64,000 nt of DNA, taken from the NCBI RefSeq assembly GCF_033366695.1, contig NZ_JAOBTQ010000001.1, forward strand, positions 7,068,001-7,132,000, written 5' to 3'. Below the pieces are notes generated by a model. That model worked only from the letters and a program-made list of their open reading frames with translations. It made no database searches and was not told where the DNA came from. Positions 7,848 to 18,906 of the stretch are shown piece after piece; positions within the stretch are counted from its first letter, which is position 1; each line of letters begins with the position of its first letter. A program made the translations under genes and the position numbers. The stretch is from Streptomyces sp. SCL15-4. GTDB lineage: Bacteria > Actinomycetota > Actinomycetes > Streptomycetales > Streptomycetaceae.

Positions 7848-8131
7848 ATTTCTTCTCGTGCGGATGGTCGCCGAAGATGGTCGCTGATTCAAAAGTCACC
7901 CGGTCAACCATCTCGCCCGGACAGGCCGGGGACGTGGCCGGGCCGGCCCGGAACCGCCTGGCTGTCCAGCGCGCTGGGCTGTGCAATGGGCGGCGCGGGT
8001 GGCGGCGCTGCGTTCCCGGTCGGTATCGAACTGATGGCGGTGCGCGGGGAGTTGGGGAAATGGGCCGGCCGCAGGCGACTCGGTGTGCCACTTGTAGCAT
8101 GGTCGGTAACCCGGTCAGAAGGGACCGTTCC

Positions 8132-9028
8132 ATGGATGCCGGTGGCTCTCGCGACACCCTCGTTCAGGCGACGAAGCATTTCATCTCCGCGCGTCCGCAG
8201 CTCTTCGGCATCGCGTACCGCATTCTGGGCAGCGCCGCGGAGGCCGAGGACGTGGTGCAGGAGACCTGGCTGCGGTGGCAGAACACCGACCGGGCGATCG
8301 TGCACGAGCCGGCCGCGTTCCTGACCACGGTGACCACCCGCTTGGCGATCAATCTGGCGCAGTCCGCACGCGTTCGCCGGGAGACCTATGTCGGTCCGTG
8401 GCTCCCGGAGCCGGTCGACACCAGACAGGATCCGCAACTGGGTGCGGAACGGGCCGAGGCCCTCGAGCTGGCGGTGCTGCTCCTGCTGGAGAAGCTCAAC
8501 CCCGTGGAGCGCGCCGCCTACGTGCTGAGAGAGGCCTTCGACTACCCCTACGGGCGGATCGCCGAGATGCTGGAGACGAAGGAGGCCAACGCCCGTCAGC
8601 TGGTGAGCCGGGCACGCAAACACCTGGCCGCCGAACGCGGGAAGCGGGTCGACCCGGCGGCCCACCGGCGTTTGCTGGAGGTGTTCCTCGCCGCGGCCCG
8701 GGCGGGCGATCTCTCGGTGCTGGAGGACGTGCTGACCGCGGACGTCGTCAGCTACTCGGACGGAGGCGGAATCCGCGGCGCGTCCAAGATCCCGGTCGTC
8801 GGCCGGACCCACGTGTCCCGCTACCTCGCGGCGTTCGCGCCGCGCTTCTGGCCGTCGACAGAGACGGAGTGGGTCGAGGCGAACGGCCGGCCGGCAGTGC
8901 TCGTCTCGTCCGGTGGCAACGCTGTGGTCCTGCTGACCATCGATGCGTCCGCAGAGGGCATCGACCGGATCATGTGGGTGATGAACCCGGACAAACTGTC
9001 TTCCTATGTTGCGTCCCTCAACAACTGA
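8132..9028 (+). CDS. ECF sigma factor with C-terminal SnoaL-like domain (SigJ-like)
   Basis: RNA polymerase sigma factor of 298 residues. Region 2 is visible at about 15-75 (AYRILGSAAEAEDVVQETWLR) and region 4 at about 110-165 (LNPVERAAYVLREAFDYPYG, with the HTH following). The C-terminal 120 residues form a SnoaL/NTF2-like domain ending LLTIDASAEGIDRIMWVMNP, typical of SigJ/ECF41-like factors that use this extension instead of a separate anti-sigma factor. ATG 8132 has GAAGGGA about eight bases upstream; an in-frame ATG at 8099 lacks a site. It diverges from the protease/nuclease gene. No anti-sigma gene or carboxymuconolactone decarboxylase gene, the usual ECF41 partner, is adjacent. Confidence 0.85.
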   Translation: MDAGGSRDTLVQATKHFISARPQLFGIAYRILGSAAEAEDVVQETWLRWQNTDRAIVHEPAAFLTTVTTRLAINLAQSARVRRETYVGPWLPEPVDTRQDPQLGAERAEALELAVLLLLEKLNPVERAAYVLREAFDYPYGRIAEMLETKEANARQLVSRARKHLAAERGKRVDPAAHRRLLEVFLAAARAGDLSVLEDVLTADVVSYSDGGGIRGASKIPVVGRTHVSRYLAAFAPRFWPSTETEWVEANGRPAVLVSSGGNAVVLLTIDASAEGIDRIMWVMNPDKLSSYVASLNN

Positions 9029-9454
9029 CCCACGGCCGGATGTTCCTCTCGGCAGCACCGGGTGGGCATCGGCGGCCGCCTGAGGGCCGCCGGTCTCCGG
9101 GGGCCCGGCACGACTGTTCCCTCTGTCGCGCGGATGACCTGATGGGTGGTGCCACCCGTCCCGGTCGTCGGCATCCGCCTCGCTCTGCAACCTCGCGGAC
9201 GGCCTTCGAGGTGCCGTCGGCCGACCGGCGACGATGACGCACGCAGCCGGCCGGCCAGGGACCCCGTTGATCACCTTGTGTTGATCCCCACCCACCGCTC
9301 ACGCGGCTTCCCGCTGCTCAGCAGGAGGGGTTCGATCTCGCACCTCTGCCCATCCGTGAGCTGGTGTCGCCGCACGATACGGGCGTCCTGCCCGCATGAC
9401 CACGACATCCCTCTCCCACCGACAGCCGCCAGAAGCGGTGTTTCCGAAGTGCGG
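9029..9454. other. Intergenic region without recognised feature
   Basis: About 425 bp between the ends of the sigma factor and metallo-hydrolase genes, which converge here. Both strands were read for tRNA-like arms, strong hairpins and small genes with a ribosome site; nothing convincing was found. Confidence 0.5.
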
Positions 9455-10369
9455 TCAGTAATCCCAGACGGCCGGTACGAAACGGAAGGCGTTGCCCGCG
9501 ACCGCCACGTGGCAGACGGACGGGAACGGCAGGTGGGTCGCGACCAGCTGCTCGCCGCTCGCCGCCATCTCCGTCAGGAGACGGATCCGGACGCGTGCTG
9601 ATTCCTCGGGGTCGTGTTCGAACCCGTTGTGCCACTCCGGGTTGTCGAACCCGCACTGGAACACGGCATCACCGGCGAACGTCAGCCGCTCGCCGCCGGA
9701 CTCCAGGCGGACGATGCTGTGGCCGGGAGTGTGACCGCCGGTGCGGCAGATCCTCACTCCTGGCGCCACCTCGTACTCCGTCTCGAACGGCCGCAGCCGG
9801 CCGCGGTAGACGTCCAGGAACCGCGAGGCGGTCGTTCGAAGCACCTCCGGTACCGGTGCCGGCATGGCGGTGCGGGAGAAATCAGGCGCTTCCCAGAACT
9901 CGGCCTCGGCGGACGCCAGGTGGACCCGCAGGTCCGGGCGCAACCGGCCCCTCAGCCCTTCGACGAGCAGCCCACCGATGTGGTCCATGTGCAAGTGGGT
10001 GAGCAGCACGTCGGTCACGGACGCGGGATCGATCCCGGCGGCGTGGAGTCGCACGGCCAACTGCCCGGCCCGCGGGAAGCCCGGAAACTCCGTCCCCAGC
10101 CCGGAATCGATGAGGATGGTCCGGTCACCGCTGCGCACCACCGCCACATTCAGCGGGTAGTCGATCACCTCGGGCGACAGGTACATGCCCCTGAGCCAGG
10201 CCGACAACTCGGCCTTGGCGGCATTGGTGGCCAGTGTCTCGGGGGTGATCGCCAGCACCCCGTCGCTGATCACCATCACGTCGATGTCGCCGACCTTCAA
10301 CGGGTAGCGCGACGGAACCAATTCGTCGTGCCCCTGGGCGTCGAGGCGTGCGATGTCGGCCTGGATCAT
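9455..10369 (-). CDS. Metallo-beta-lactamase-fold hydrolase
   Basis: Protein of 304 residues with the zinc-binding motif THLHMDH (His125, His127, Asp129, His130), further ligands in GGHTPGHS and the Asp in FAGDAV, and a C-terminal His in ATHLPFP. The layout resembles the lactonase/quorum-quenching-like branch of the family, but the substrate cannot be told. ATG 10369 has AAGAGGAG seven bases upstream and is clearly the start; the frame upstream to 10510 is not coding-like. No signal peptide. It stands alone between the sigma factor and the aldehyde dehydrogenase. Confidence 0.85.
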   Translation of the reverse strand: MIQADIARLDAQGHDELVPSRYPLKVGDIDVMVISDGVLAITPETLATNAAKAELSAWLRGMYLSPEVIDYPLNVAVVRSGDRTILIDSGLGTEFPGFPRAGQLAVRLHAAGIDPASVTDVLLTHLHMDHIGGLLVEGLRGRLRPDLRVHLASAEAEFWEAPDFSRTAMPAPVPEVLRTTASRFLDVYRGRLRPFETEYEVAPGVRICRTGGHTPGHSIVRLESGGERLTFAGDAVFQCGFDNPEWHNGFEHDPEESARVRIRLLTEMAASGEQLVATHLPFPSVCHVAVAGNAFRFVPAVWDY

Positions 10370-10707
10370 GCTGTTCTCCTCTTGGAAAGAGTTGACCGAG
10401 GACGTCGACGGCGCCATGGGGCATACCGTCCAGTCAGCCCTATGACCGGACGGCAACCAGGTTTGTGACAGCTCCCTTGCTTCCTCGCGCCGCCTCGTTC
10501 CACCGATCACGCCGAGGATCGGCCCAGGCGGTCACCTGACGGGTCCGGCAGGTGCGTTCGGATCAGCGGGTGGACCAGAGGAAGGTGCCTGCGACGTGGA
10601 GCCGGCGAGGTCAGCCACTCGAAGAAGGCCCGATGCCGCCTCCACGCGTCCGGGTGCGGCCTGCCGAGCCTGAAGGGTGGCGCTGTGACCCAGACGAGGT
10701 TCGAGAA

Positions 10708-10749
10708 GGGCGCCTGACCGGCATGTTGCCTGGTCAGGCGCCCTTTTTT
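10708..10749 (+). terminator. Strong rho-independent terminator pointing rightward
   Basis: A perfect 12-bp stem (GGGCGCCTGACC / GGTCAGGCGCCC) with a 12-base loop is followed by TTTTTT on the plus strand. The aldehyde dehydrogenase gene ends four bases to the right on the other strand, where the hairpin is not followed by a U-tract. U-tract terminators are uncommon in streptomycetes. Confidence 0.85.
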
Positions 10750-10753
10750 CTGC

Positions 10754-12277
<1,524 letters not shown>

Positions 12278-12333
12278 CCTGGTCTGCCTCCCGGTGAAGC
12301 GCTGCCCGCCATTGGGCAGCTCTCGGCCCGAGG

Positions 12334-13638
12334 CTAGGCAAGCGGACGTTGCGAGTACGTTGCGCTGCCGGCCCGGGCCGCTGCCCAGCCGGCCGGCGCC
12401 GCCAGCTCCGCCTCCAGCGCGGCGAGCCGGGCCCGCACCGATGCGGTGGGCCGTAGCGCCGCGAGGGCCCGCCACACCTCCAGGTCGTCCTCGCCCCACG
12501 GTGCGTGCGCCCAGTCCGCCAGCAGGTCCGGGTCGCCGTGTGCGATCAGCGCCGTGCGCAGTCCCTCGGCGAGCCGCTCCCTCAGCCGCACGATGGCCGG
12601 GGCCTGCGAGCCCGGCAGCAGAGGTCCGGTGTACCCCGCCACCGCCGAGGTGAGCGCGCCCGTCTCCAGCCGCCGCTCCACCACGGTGGCGTCCGACTCG
12701 GCCACGGCCGCCAGCCGGTACGGCCGCGAGGCGAGCAGCCCCGGGCCCAGCAGCCTGCGCAGTCTGGCCAGTTCGGCGCGCAGCGTCACCGGTGTCACCG
12801 ACTCGTCCGCGTACAGCGCGCACAGCAGTTCGTCACCGCTCAGTCCCTCGGGATGCCGGGACAACAGCACCAGGATCTCGCTGTGCCGGCGGCTGAGCCT
12901 GATCCGCCGTCCGCCCAGGGCGAGTTCGGCCTCGTCCCGGCCGAGCGCGGTGAGCAGCGGCACCTCCTCGGGCCTGGGCGGGGCGAGCAGGGCGAGGTGG
13001 GCCTCGGCGGCGCGTGCCACCGCCCGCACGAAGCCGAGGCTGTGCGGATGGGCGAGCCCGTCCCCGCCCGTGATGTCCACGGCCCCCAGGACCCGCCCGG
13101 TGCGCGGATCGTGCACCGGGGCGGCGGCACAGGTCCACGGCTGCACCCGCCGTATGAAGTGCTCCGTGGCGAAGACCTGCACGGGCCGGTTCACGGCGAC
13201 GGCGGTGCCCGGCGCGTTGGTGCCCACCGCGCCCTCCGACCAGCGGGCCCCGGGCACGAAGTTCATCCGGTCCGCGCGGCGCCGGGTCGCCGCGTGTCCC
13301 TCCACCCACAGCAGCCTGCCCTGCGCGTCGCACACCGCCAGCAGATGCTCGCCATCGGCGGCGAACGTGCCCATCAGTTCCCGGAACAGGGGCATCACCC
13401 GGGCCAGCGGATGCTCCGCGCGGTAGGTGCCCAGGTCACCGCCGGTCAGCTCCACACTGGCGGTGCCGTCCGGGCCCACACCGGCCCGCGCGCTGCGCCG
13501 CCAGGACTCCGCCACCACCGACCGCACCGGGCGCGGCACCGTGCCCACCGAGGTGAACGTCTCGTGCGCGCGGCGCAGTTCCCGGGCGCGCTCGGCGGGG
13601 TCGGTCCCCGGCTCCAGGGCAACCCACGGATCGGTCAA
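12334..13638 (-). CDS. GAF-domain transcriptional regulator
   Basis: Regulator of 434 residues. The N-terminal 230 residues hold a GAF-like sensory region resembling the N-terminus of AcoR-type activators ([19 protein letters not shown], then [21 protein letters not shown]). The C-terminal part has a winged-helix-like segment ([29 protein letters not shown]) in place of the AAA+ domain of true AcoR proteins. Its position directly upstream of the aldehyde dehydrogenase implies control of that gene. The predicted start is TTG at 13638 with only a G-rich stretch before it, so the true start could be further in. Ligand unknown. Confidence 0.82.
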   Translation of the reverse strand: MTDPWVALEPGTDPAERARELRRAHETFTSVGTVPRPVRSVVAESWRRSARAGVGPDGTASVELTGGDLGTYRAEHPLARVMPLFRELMGTFAADGEHLLAVCDAQGRLLWVEGHAATRRRADRMNFVPGARWSEGAVGTNAPGTAVAVNRPVQVFATEHFIRRVQPWTCAAAPVHDPRTGRVLGAVDITGGDGLAHPHSLGFVRAVARAAEAHLALLAPPRPEEVPLLTALGRDEAELALGGRRIRLSRRHSEILVLLSRHPEGLSGDELLCALYADESVTPVTLRAELARLRRLLGPGLLASRPYRLAAVAESDATVVERRLETGALTSAVAGYTGPLLPGSQAPAIVRLRERLAEGLRTALIAHGDPDLLADWAHAPWGEDDLEVWRALAALRPTASVRARLAALEAELAAPAGWAAARAGSATYSQRPLA

Positions 13639-13707
13639 CTCGGCCCCCCCGGGCAGTGATACGGCTGTGACGAGGGCGGTACGGCAAAGCTGCCGTGGTG
13701 TGGTCGG

Positions 13708-14313
13708 TCAGGAGAAGTTGACCATTCTGATGTAGCGCACCCAGTCCCAGTACGGCCCTGGGTCGGTGTGGTCCGTGCCGGGCACCTGATAGTGGCCGAT
13801 GATGTGCTCTCTGTCCCGGGGGATGCCGTACTTGGCGCAGATCGCCGCCGTCAGCCTCGCCGACTGCGCGTAGAGCGCGTTCGTGAAGTACTGGGGCTGA
13901 TCCACCCAGCCCTCGTGCTCGATGCCGATCGAGCGCGTGTTGTAGCCCCAGTCGCCCGCGTGCCAGGCGATGTCGGCTTCACGGACGCACTGGGCGATGT
14001 GCCCGTCCGACGAGCGGACCACATAGTGGGCGGACACCTTCTTCTGCGGGTCGGCGAAGATCGCCAGCGCGTCGGTGTACGTCTCCTGTGTGACATGGAT
14101 GATCACACGGTCGACGGTGTATGTGCCGGGGCGGCCGGACACCGTGTAGTTGGCGGTGCTCGCCGGCCGCCACTCGGCGGGCGGGTAGTCGGCGGACTGG
14201 GTCTGCGCACCGGCACGCGCGTCGGGGAGCAATGCGTAGGGGACGGCGGCGAGTGCCGCGCCCTTCAGCAGCCGTCGTCGGCTGAGGCGGGGTTCGGCTC
14301 GGTCCAGGTCCAT
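13708..14313 (-). CDS. Secreted N-acetylmuramoyl-L-alanine amidase (Tat signal)
   Basis: Cleaves the bond between MurNAc and L-Ala in peptidoglycan. The 201 residues begin with a twin-arginine signal (SRRRLLKGAALAAVPYALL). The amidase_2 domain follows: VDRVIIHVTQ, AHYVVRSSDGHIAQCV, IAWHAGDWGYNTRSIGIEHEG and GHYQVPGTDHTDPG supply the zinc ligands and catalytic residues. No cell-wall binding domain is attached. It resembles the amidase domain of the much longer protein at 38567-40615. Confidence 0.92.
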   Translation of the reverse strand: MDLDRAEPRLSRRRLLKGAALAAVPYALLPDARAGAQTQSADYPPAEWRPASTANYTVSGRPGTYTVDRVIIHVTQETYTDALAIFADPQKKVSAHYVVRSSDGHIAQCVREADIAWHAGDWGYNTRSIGIEHEGWVDQPQYFTNALYAQSARLTAAICAKYGIPRDREHIIGHYQVPGTDHTDPGPYWDWVRYIRMVNFS

Positions 14314-14365
14314 GGCGGTATGCCTTTCGGGGAGGCCTTTCGGTATGCCTTGGGAGGGAGGTCCG

Positions 14366-14411
14366 TTCGGGCGGGGAATCCTTGGGAATTCGGGCGGGAG
14401 ACCCTTGGGAA
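14366..14411. repeat. 23-bp tandem duplication
   Basis: Two adjacent copies (14366-14388 and 14389-14411), both starting TTCGGGCGGG and ending CTTGGGAA, differ at a few central bases. They lie in the 220-bp gene-free stretch upstream of the Tat amidase gene, which is generally rich in similar G-rich words. Confidence 0.7.
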
Positions 14412-14534
14412 GGAGCCCGGTCGGGGAGGCAGCCCTTCGAAAGGACCCGCTGGGAGGCGACCCCTCGCGACGTGGAGCCGAGGGAGGAAGCCGCTCGGGG
14501 AACGGAGGTTCGGTTTCGGATTACGGCTCGGACG

Positions 14535-15548
14535 TCAGCGGCGCAGGGCCCGGGCGGTCTCCCGCAGCCGTGCGTGCACGCCGCGGTACGTCTCCCGTGC
14601 GGGCAGCCACTCCTTGCGGAGCTTGGCCACGCACGTGTAGTTCGTGTCGCACACGTTCGCCAGCGGTGATTCGACCGCCTGGGTCGCGAACTGGTAGGCG
14701 TCCAGCTCGCTGAAGCCGTAGTCGGCCACCAGCCACCGGACCAGGTCGAGCTGCGATATCCGGAACGCGTCCTCCAGCGGGCGGGCCGAACCGGTCGAGA
14801 TGATGTGGGTGTCCGACTCCAGCCGGGGCCACGGTGTGGTGACGCCCTTGAGCAGGTCCACGACCACCACCGTGTTCATCGCGCACTCCACGGCCACCCC
14901 GCAGGTCTCGCCCTCGCCCTGCCGGGCATGCCCGTCGCCGAGGCTGAGCAGGGCGCCTTCGACATTGACGCCCAGGTAGCAGGTGACACCGGCCCGCATC
15001 TCGGGTGTGTCCATGTTGCCGCCGTGGGCGTCGGGCACCAGAGCCGAGCGGACCTCCAGGTTGGCGGGGGCCACGCCCACCGTGCCGTGCATCGGGTCCA
15101 GGGGCAGCTCCACCCGGATGTCGCTGTCCCGCGCCTGGAACAGGGCGGTCCCGCGGGCGCGGTCCAGCTGCCAGATCCAGACCCATTCCGGCAGTGGCGG
15201 CTGCAGCGTGGCCGTGGTGTGCGTGGAGGTGAGCGCGCCGAAGAGCGGGACCGTCGTGGACGCCGCCCAGTCGCGGGCCGGTTCGATCGAGACGAAGTGC
15301 ACCGCCACGGTGTCACCGGGTTCGGCGCCCTCGATGTGGAAGGGGCCGGTCTGCGGATTGAGGTAGGGGAACTCGCACACCTCGGACACGAGGTCCTTCT
15401 CGGAGCGGACCCGGCCGGCGAAACAGTCCTCGGTGTACAGGTCGAGAACCGTGCCGGGGGTGATCCGCGCCAAGGGTGGCGCTCCGCCGAACGTCCAGGC
15501 GTACTGGTCCGGTTCCGGGCGCACGGTGAGGATCCGGGGGTCGGTCAT
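14535..15548 (-). CDS. Acetamidase/formamidase family protein
   Basis: Hydrolyses short amides such as formamide or acetamide to the acid and ammonia. The 337 residues show family signatures: PGTVLDLYTEDCF, GPFHIEGAEPGDTVAVH, DPMHGTVGVAPA, HGGNMDTPE, GDGHARQGEGE and the C-terminal CDTNYTCVAKL. The gene follows an APC permease by 82 bp on the same strand, so amide or amine uptake and hydrolysis may be coupled as a nitrogen-scavenging pair. Start ATG 15548 has GGGAG upstream. Confidence 0.92.
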   Translation of the reverse strand: MTDPRILTVRPEPDQYAWTFGGAPPLARITPGTVLDLYTEDCFAGRVRSEKDLVSEVCEFPYLNPQTGPFHIEGAEPGDTVAVHFVSIEPARDWAASTTVPLFGALTSTHTTATLQPPLPEWVWIWQLDRARGTALFQARDSDIRVELPLDPMHGTVGVAPANLEVRSALVPDAHGGNMDTPEMRAGVTCYLGVNVEGALLSLGDGHARQGEGETCGVAVECAMNTVVVVDLLKGVTTPWPRLESDTHIISTGSARPLEDAFRISQLDLVRWLVADYGFSELDAYQFATQAVESPLANVCDTNYTCVAKLRKEWLPARETYRGVHARLRETARALRR

Positions 15549-15630
15549 CGCGGCATGGCTCCCTTCTGGGGACGATCATGGCGTCGGTGCATCGGGCCGG
15601 CGGGCTGCGCCGCCCGCCGGAGGGACGGGG

Positions 15631-17115
15631 TCAGCGGACCTCGGTCCCGTCCTGCCGGTCGGCACCGGCGTCGTGGGCGTCGAGGTGCACCCGGGCGGTC
15701 TCGGCTATCCGCTCGGGGTGCCGCCGTATCAGCACCAGCAGCACCAGCACACCCACCGCGAGCCACGCGCCGACGACCGGACCGGCGTAGGACACCGGAG
15801 CCGTCAGTTCCGTGACGAAGTCGAACACCGGCAGGCCGGCGGCCGTCAGCAGGGCCGGGACGAACGCGGCGCTGCCCAGCACCGGGAACAGCAGGTGCCG
15901 TACCGGCTTCAAAGACGCCCGGCGGGACCGCAGGAAATAGCCGGCGCAGGAGAGATTCACGACGATGTAGACACCGACGACGACCGTGACGATCACCGTG
16001 GCGAGCAGCAGATACGCCGTCACCGGGTCGTAGCCGAGGCCGAGGCCCAAGACCGCGCCGACCGCCACGACGGTCTGTACGGCGATGCCCGCGACGGGGG
16101 AGCGGTGCCGGGGATGCAGCGTGGCGAGCACGCCGGGCAGGACGCGGACGCGGGCCAGGGCGAAGGCTGTGCGGGTGGAGACGTTCGCGCAGGCGTTGGC
16201 GTTCGCGATCGTGGAGTTGACCACCGCGAGGAACAGCAGCACCCAGAAGAGACCGAACGAGGCCCGGGCGACGCCCTCCCAGGACGCCTCACCCGATGCG
16301 CCGAACGCCGCGAAGCGGTCGGGACCGAAGTAGACGGTCATCGCGTAGGTCGTGAGCACGTAGAACAGGCCGATGCCCAGGGCCGCCCCGAGGACCGCGC
16401 GGTGCATCGTCCGCCGCGGGTCGCGGGTCTCCTCGGCGAGCGGCGCGGCCGCCTCGAACCCGGCGAACGCCAGCACCGTGTACACGGACCCGGCGAACAC
16501 CCCGGAGATCCCCGCGTACCCGTCGGCGGTGTGGGACGTGCCGAACACCGACAGCGTGTTGGCGCTGCCGGCCCCGCTGATGAGCAGCACCGCGAACACC
16601 AGGAGGACGAGGATCTCGAAGACGCCGAGGACGGTGCCGAAACGGGCCGAGGCGCGGACGCCGAGATAACCGGCACATGCGATCACCACGGCTCCCGCCA
16701 GCGCCCACGGCCACCACAGGTCCGCCGGGTACGCGGACCACTCCGCGTGCAGCGTGCCCGCCGCTGTGAAGCCCAGTTGCAGGAGCAGCAGTGGCGGCAC
16801 CAGCATCTCCACGAAGACGTAGGCCCAGCCGACGAGGAAACCGGCGGCCGGGTGCAGGCCTCGCGCCGCGTAGGTCGCCACCGAGCCCGCGGCGGGCAGC
16901 TCCCGGGCCAGCTCGGCCACGCACGAGGCGGTGAACAGGCAGGCCACCAAGGCGATCAGCACCGACAGCGGCAGGCTGCCGCCCGCGAAGACGGCACCGG
17001 ACGGGATCGACGCGGCCACCGCGGCGGCCGGAGCCATCGCCGTGACGCTCTGGAACAGGACGTCGCGCAAGCCGATGGCGTCACGCCGCAGCGTCCCGGC
17101 CGTCTTCCCGTGCAT
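15631..17115 (-). CDS. APC family amino acid/amine permease
   Basis: Integral membrane transporter of 494 residues with about 12 to 14 hydrophobic segments. The first helix region (SVTAMAPAAAVAASIPSGAVFAGG) and FAGFEAAAPLAEETRDPRR are typical of the amino acid-polyamine-organocation superfamily. ATG 17115 has GGGAG six bases upstream. It is the first gene of a likely two-gene unit with the acetamidase. Substrate cannot be read from sequence. Confidence 0.92.
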   Translation of the reverse strand: MHGKTAGTLRRDAIGLRDVLFQSVTAMAPAAAVAASIPSGAVFAGGSLPLSVLIALVACLFTASCVAELARELPAAGSVATYAARGLHPAAGFLVGWAYVFVEMLVPPLLLLQLGFTAAGTLHAEWSAYPADLWWPWALAGAVVIACAGYLGVRASARFGTVLGVFEILVLLVFAVLLISGAGSANTLSVFGTSHTADGYAGISGVFAGSVYTVLAFAGFEAAAPLAEETRDPRRTMHRAVLGAALGIGLFYVLTTYAMTVYFGPDRFAAFGASGEASWEGVARASFGLFWVLLFLAVVNSTIANANACANVSTRTAFALARVRVLPGVLATLHPRHRSPVAGIAVQTVVAVGAVLGLGLGYDPVTAYLLLATVIVTVVVGVYIVVNLSCAGYFLRSRRASLKPVRHLLFPVLGSAAFVPALLTAAGLPVFDFVTELTAPVSYAGPVVGAWLAVGVLVLLVLIRRHPERIAETARVHLDAHDAGADRQDGTEVR

Positions 17116-17288
17116 GTGCGCTCCCGATGCGTCTGTCAGCTGCCGTCCGTCGGCCCGAGCATGTCTCCGCTTCCGCCGGCCTGCCGCACGGAGGTGACGA
17201 CCCGTCGGCTGGCCTCGCGTGAATCACGGTACGGCGCGGGGTGGTTGGGCAGAAGGGTCCGCCACGGTTCGGTGGACAACCCGCCGCC

Positions 17289-17297
17289 TGTGGATAA
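17289..17297 (-). promoter_or_regulatory. Isolated DnaA-box-like site
   Basis: TGTGGATAA on the plus strand is the complement of TTATCCACA. One copy only, so not a replication origin. Confidence 0.35.
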
Positions 17298-17454
17298 CTC
17301 GGCCACCCGATCGGGTGCGGCCGGGACCGCCGGCAGGCCGAAGTCACGGGCTCGACCGGCGACGCGCCCGGCCTGCGGATACGGCGAGGCAACAGGCCGC
17401 GCCCCCATCCTGCGGTACACCGGCGAGCAGGCCACGCGCTCTCCTGCGGGCCCT

Positions 17455-17516
17455 CCGGGCAACGGCCCACGCGGGCATCAGCCCGCACGCGGACTCCCGG
17501 GCAACGGCCCACGCGG
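17455..17516. repeat. 20-bp direct repeats, 42-bp period
   Basis: CCGGGCAACGGCCCACGCGG occurs at 17455-17474 and 17497-17516. They lie in the 530-bp gene-free stretch 17116-17646 between the permease start and the ROK regulator end. No other feature than the DnaA-like site was seen there. Confidence 0.7.
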
Positions 17517-17646
17517 CGGCGAGTGCCGTGACTTCCGCAGCCCCACGCGCGTCAGCCCGCACGAGGCAGACGGCGGCCCCGGGCCGTCGGGTCCCGCAGG
17601 CCGAGCGGCCCCCGGCCGCGCGGCCGGTCCCGGTCCGCGCCCGGCG

Positions 17647-18855
17647 TCAGGACCGTTCCGCCACCACCGCCGGATCGTCCAGCACCGCGCGGACGACCGA
17701 GTGCGCGGCGCCCAGCAGCGGGCCCTGCGGACCCAGCGGCGACACCGTCACCGGGCAGGCCGGGCCCGCCGTACGTCCCGTCAGCTCCGTTTCCAGCGCC
17801 GGCAGCAGCCAGGGCGAGAGATCCGCCAGGGCCCCGCCGAGGACCACGGTCTCGGGATCGAGCAGATTCACCGCCCCGGTCAAGGCGATACCCAGGGCCG
17901 TGCCGGCGTCCCGCAGGGCGGCCCGGACACCCTCGTCGCCGGCCCCGGCGCGCTCCGCGAGCAGGCCCACCAGGTCCTCGCGGGGCTCCAGCCCGGCCGC
18001 GCGCCGTACCGCTTCCTCACCCGCGTACTGCTCCAGGCACCCCCGGCTGCCGCATGGGCAGGGAGGCCCGTCGGGCCGTACCGGCACATGGCCCAGCTCG
18101 CCCGCGAATCCCCGCTTCCCGCGCAGCAGCCGGCCGTCCACGACGACCGCGGCACCGATGCCGATCTCGGCCGACACGTGCAGGAAGTCACCGGGCGTCC
18201 CGGCACCGAGCCACAGCTCGGCCAGCGCGCCGAAATTGGCCTCGTTGTCCACGGACAGCGGCCAGCCACCGGGCAGCAGGGCACCGAGGTCGGTGTCGTG
18301 CCAGTCGAGGTTCGGGGCCCGTACGACCGTCCGCCCGTCCCTGGCCACCAGTCCGGGCACGGCGACCGCGAGCCCGGCGGGCCAGAGTTCCGCCCGCTCG
18401 GCTTCCGCCACCACCTGGTGGATCAGCGTCGTCAGCTCCTCGGTCACCGGCTCCGGTGCCCGGCCCCGGTTGCCGCCGCGCCGGACCGCCCGCGCGCGGA
18501 CCTCGCCGCGCAGGTCGACCGCGCACACCGCGAGGTGGTCGACACCGATCTCGGCCCCGATCCCGGCGGGGCCCCGGCCGCTGACCGCGAGCGCCGACCC
18601 GGGCCGGCCCACCCGGCCGGGTCGCTCGGGGCCCAGTTCCTCCAGCAGGCCCCAGCGGACCAGCTCGTCCACCAGCGTCGACACCGCCGCCCGCGTCAGA
18701 CCGATCCGCGAGGCGACCGCCGCCCGCGACAGCGACCCTTCCGCGCTGACGGCGTGCATCACCCGGGCGAGGTTGCGCCGGCGCATGCCCTGCTGGGTGT
18801 CCGGCAGGGCGCGCCCTGTGCCCGGCGGGCGCGCCTCGTGCAGCGGTGCGGTCAT
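17647..18855 (-). CDS. ROK family transcriptional regulator of xylose genes
   Basis: DNA-binding repressor of 402 residues. An N-terminal winged HTH (about 28-80: NLARVMHAVSAEGSLSRAAVA, GLTRAAVSTLVDELV) is joined to a ROK sugar-kinase-like domain with the zinc motif CPCGSRGCLE. Located 51 bp downstream of xylB on the same strand, so it is probably co-transcribed with it and autoregulated. By analogy with XylR-type ROK repressors it should release DNA when xylose is present. ATG 18855. Confidence 0.9.
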   Translation of the reverse strand: MTAPLHEARPPGTGRALPDTQQGMRRRNLARVMHAVSAEGSLSRAAVASRIGLTRAAVSTLVDELVRWGLLEELGPERPGRVGRPGSALAVSGRGPAGIGAEIGVDHLAVCAVDLRGEVRARAVRRGGNRGRAPEPVTEELTTLIHQVVAEAERAELWPAGLAVAVPGLVARDGRTVVRAPNLDWHDTDLGALLPGGWPLSVDNEANFGALAELWLGAGTPGDFLHVSAEIGIGAAVVVDGRLLRGKRGFAGELGHVPVRPDGPPCPCGSRGCLEQYAGEEAVRRAAGLEPREDLVGLLAERAGAGDEGVRAALRDAGTALGIALTGAVNLLDPETVVLGGALADLSPWLLPALETELTGRTAGPACPVTVSPLGPQGPLLGAAHSVVRAVLDDPAVVAERS

Positions 18856-18906
18856 GCCTGCGTCAATCCTCGCTGTCTGCCGCCCGGCTGTGGGCGGGCG
18901 GCCTGG

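Noticed and set aside
5993..8131. Very long plus-strand frame joined to the sigma factor frame
   Set aside because: It is the antisense of the protease-nuclease gene with shadow composition; the sigma factor starts at 8132 with its own ribosome site.
9315..9355. T-arm-like GGTTCGATC segment suggesting a tRNA
   Set aside because: Neighbouring bases do not pair as T-stem, and no anticodon or acceptor stem can be drawn on either strand.
17116..17646. Small frames in the permease/ROK gap
   Set aside because: Created by the 20-bp repeats, no ribosome sites and no coding-like composition.
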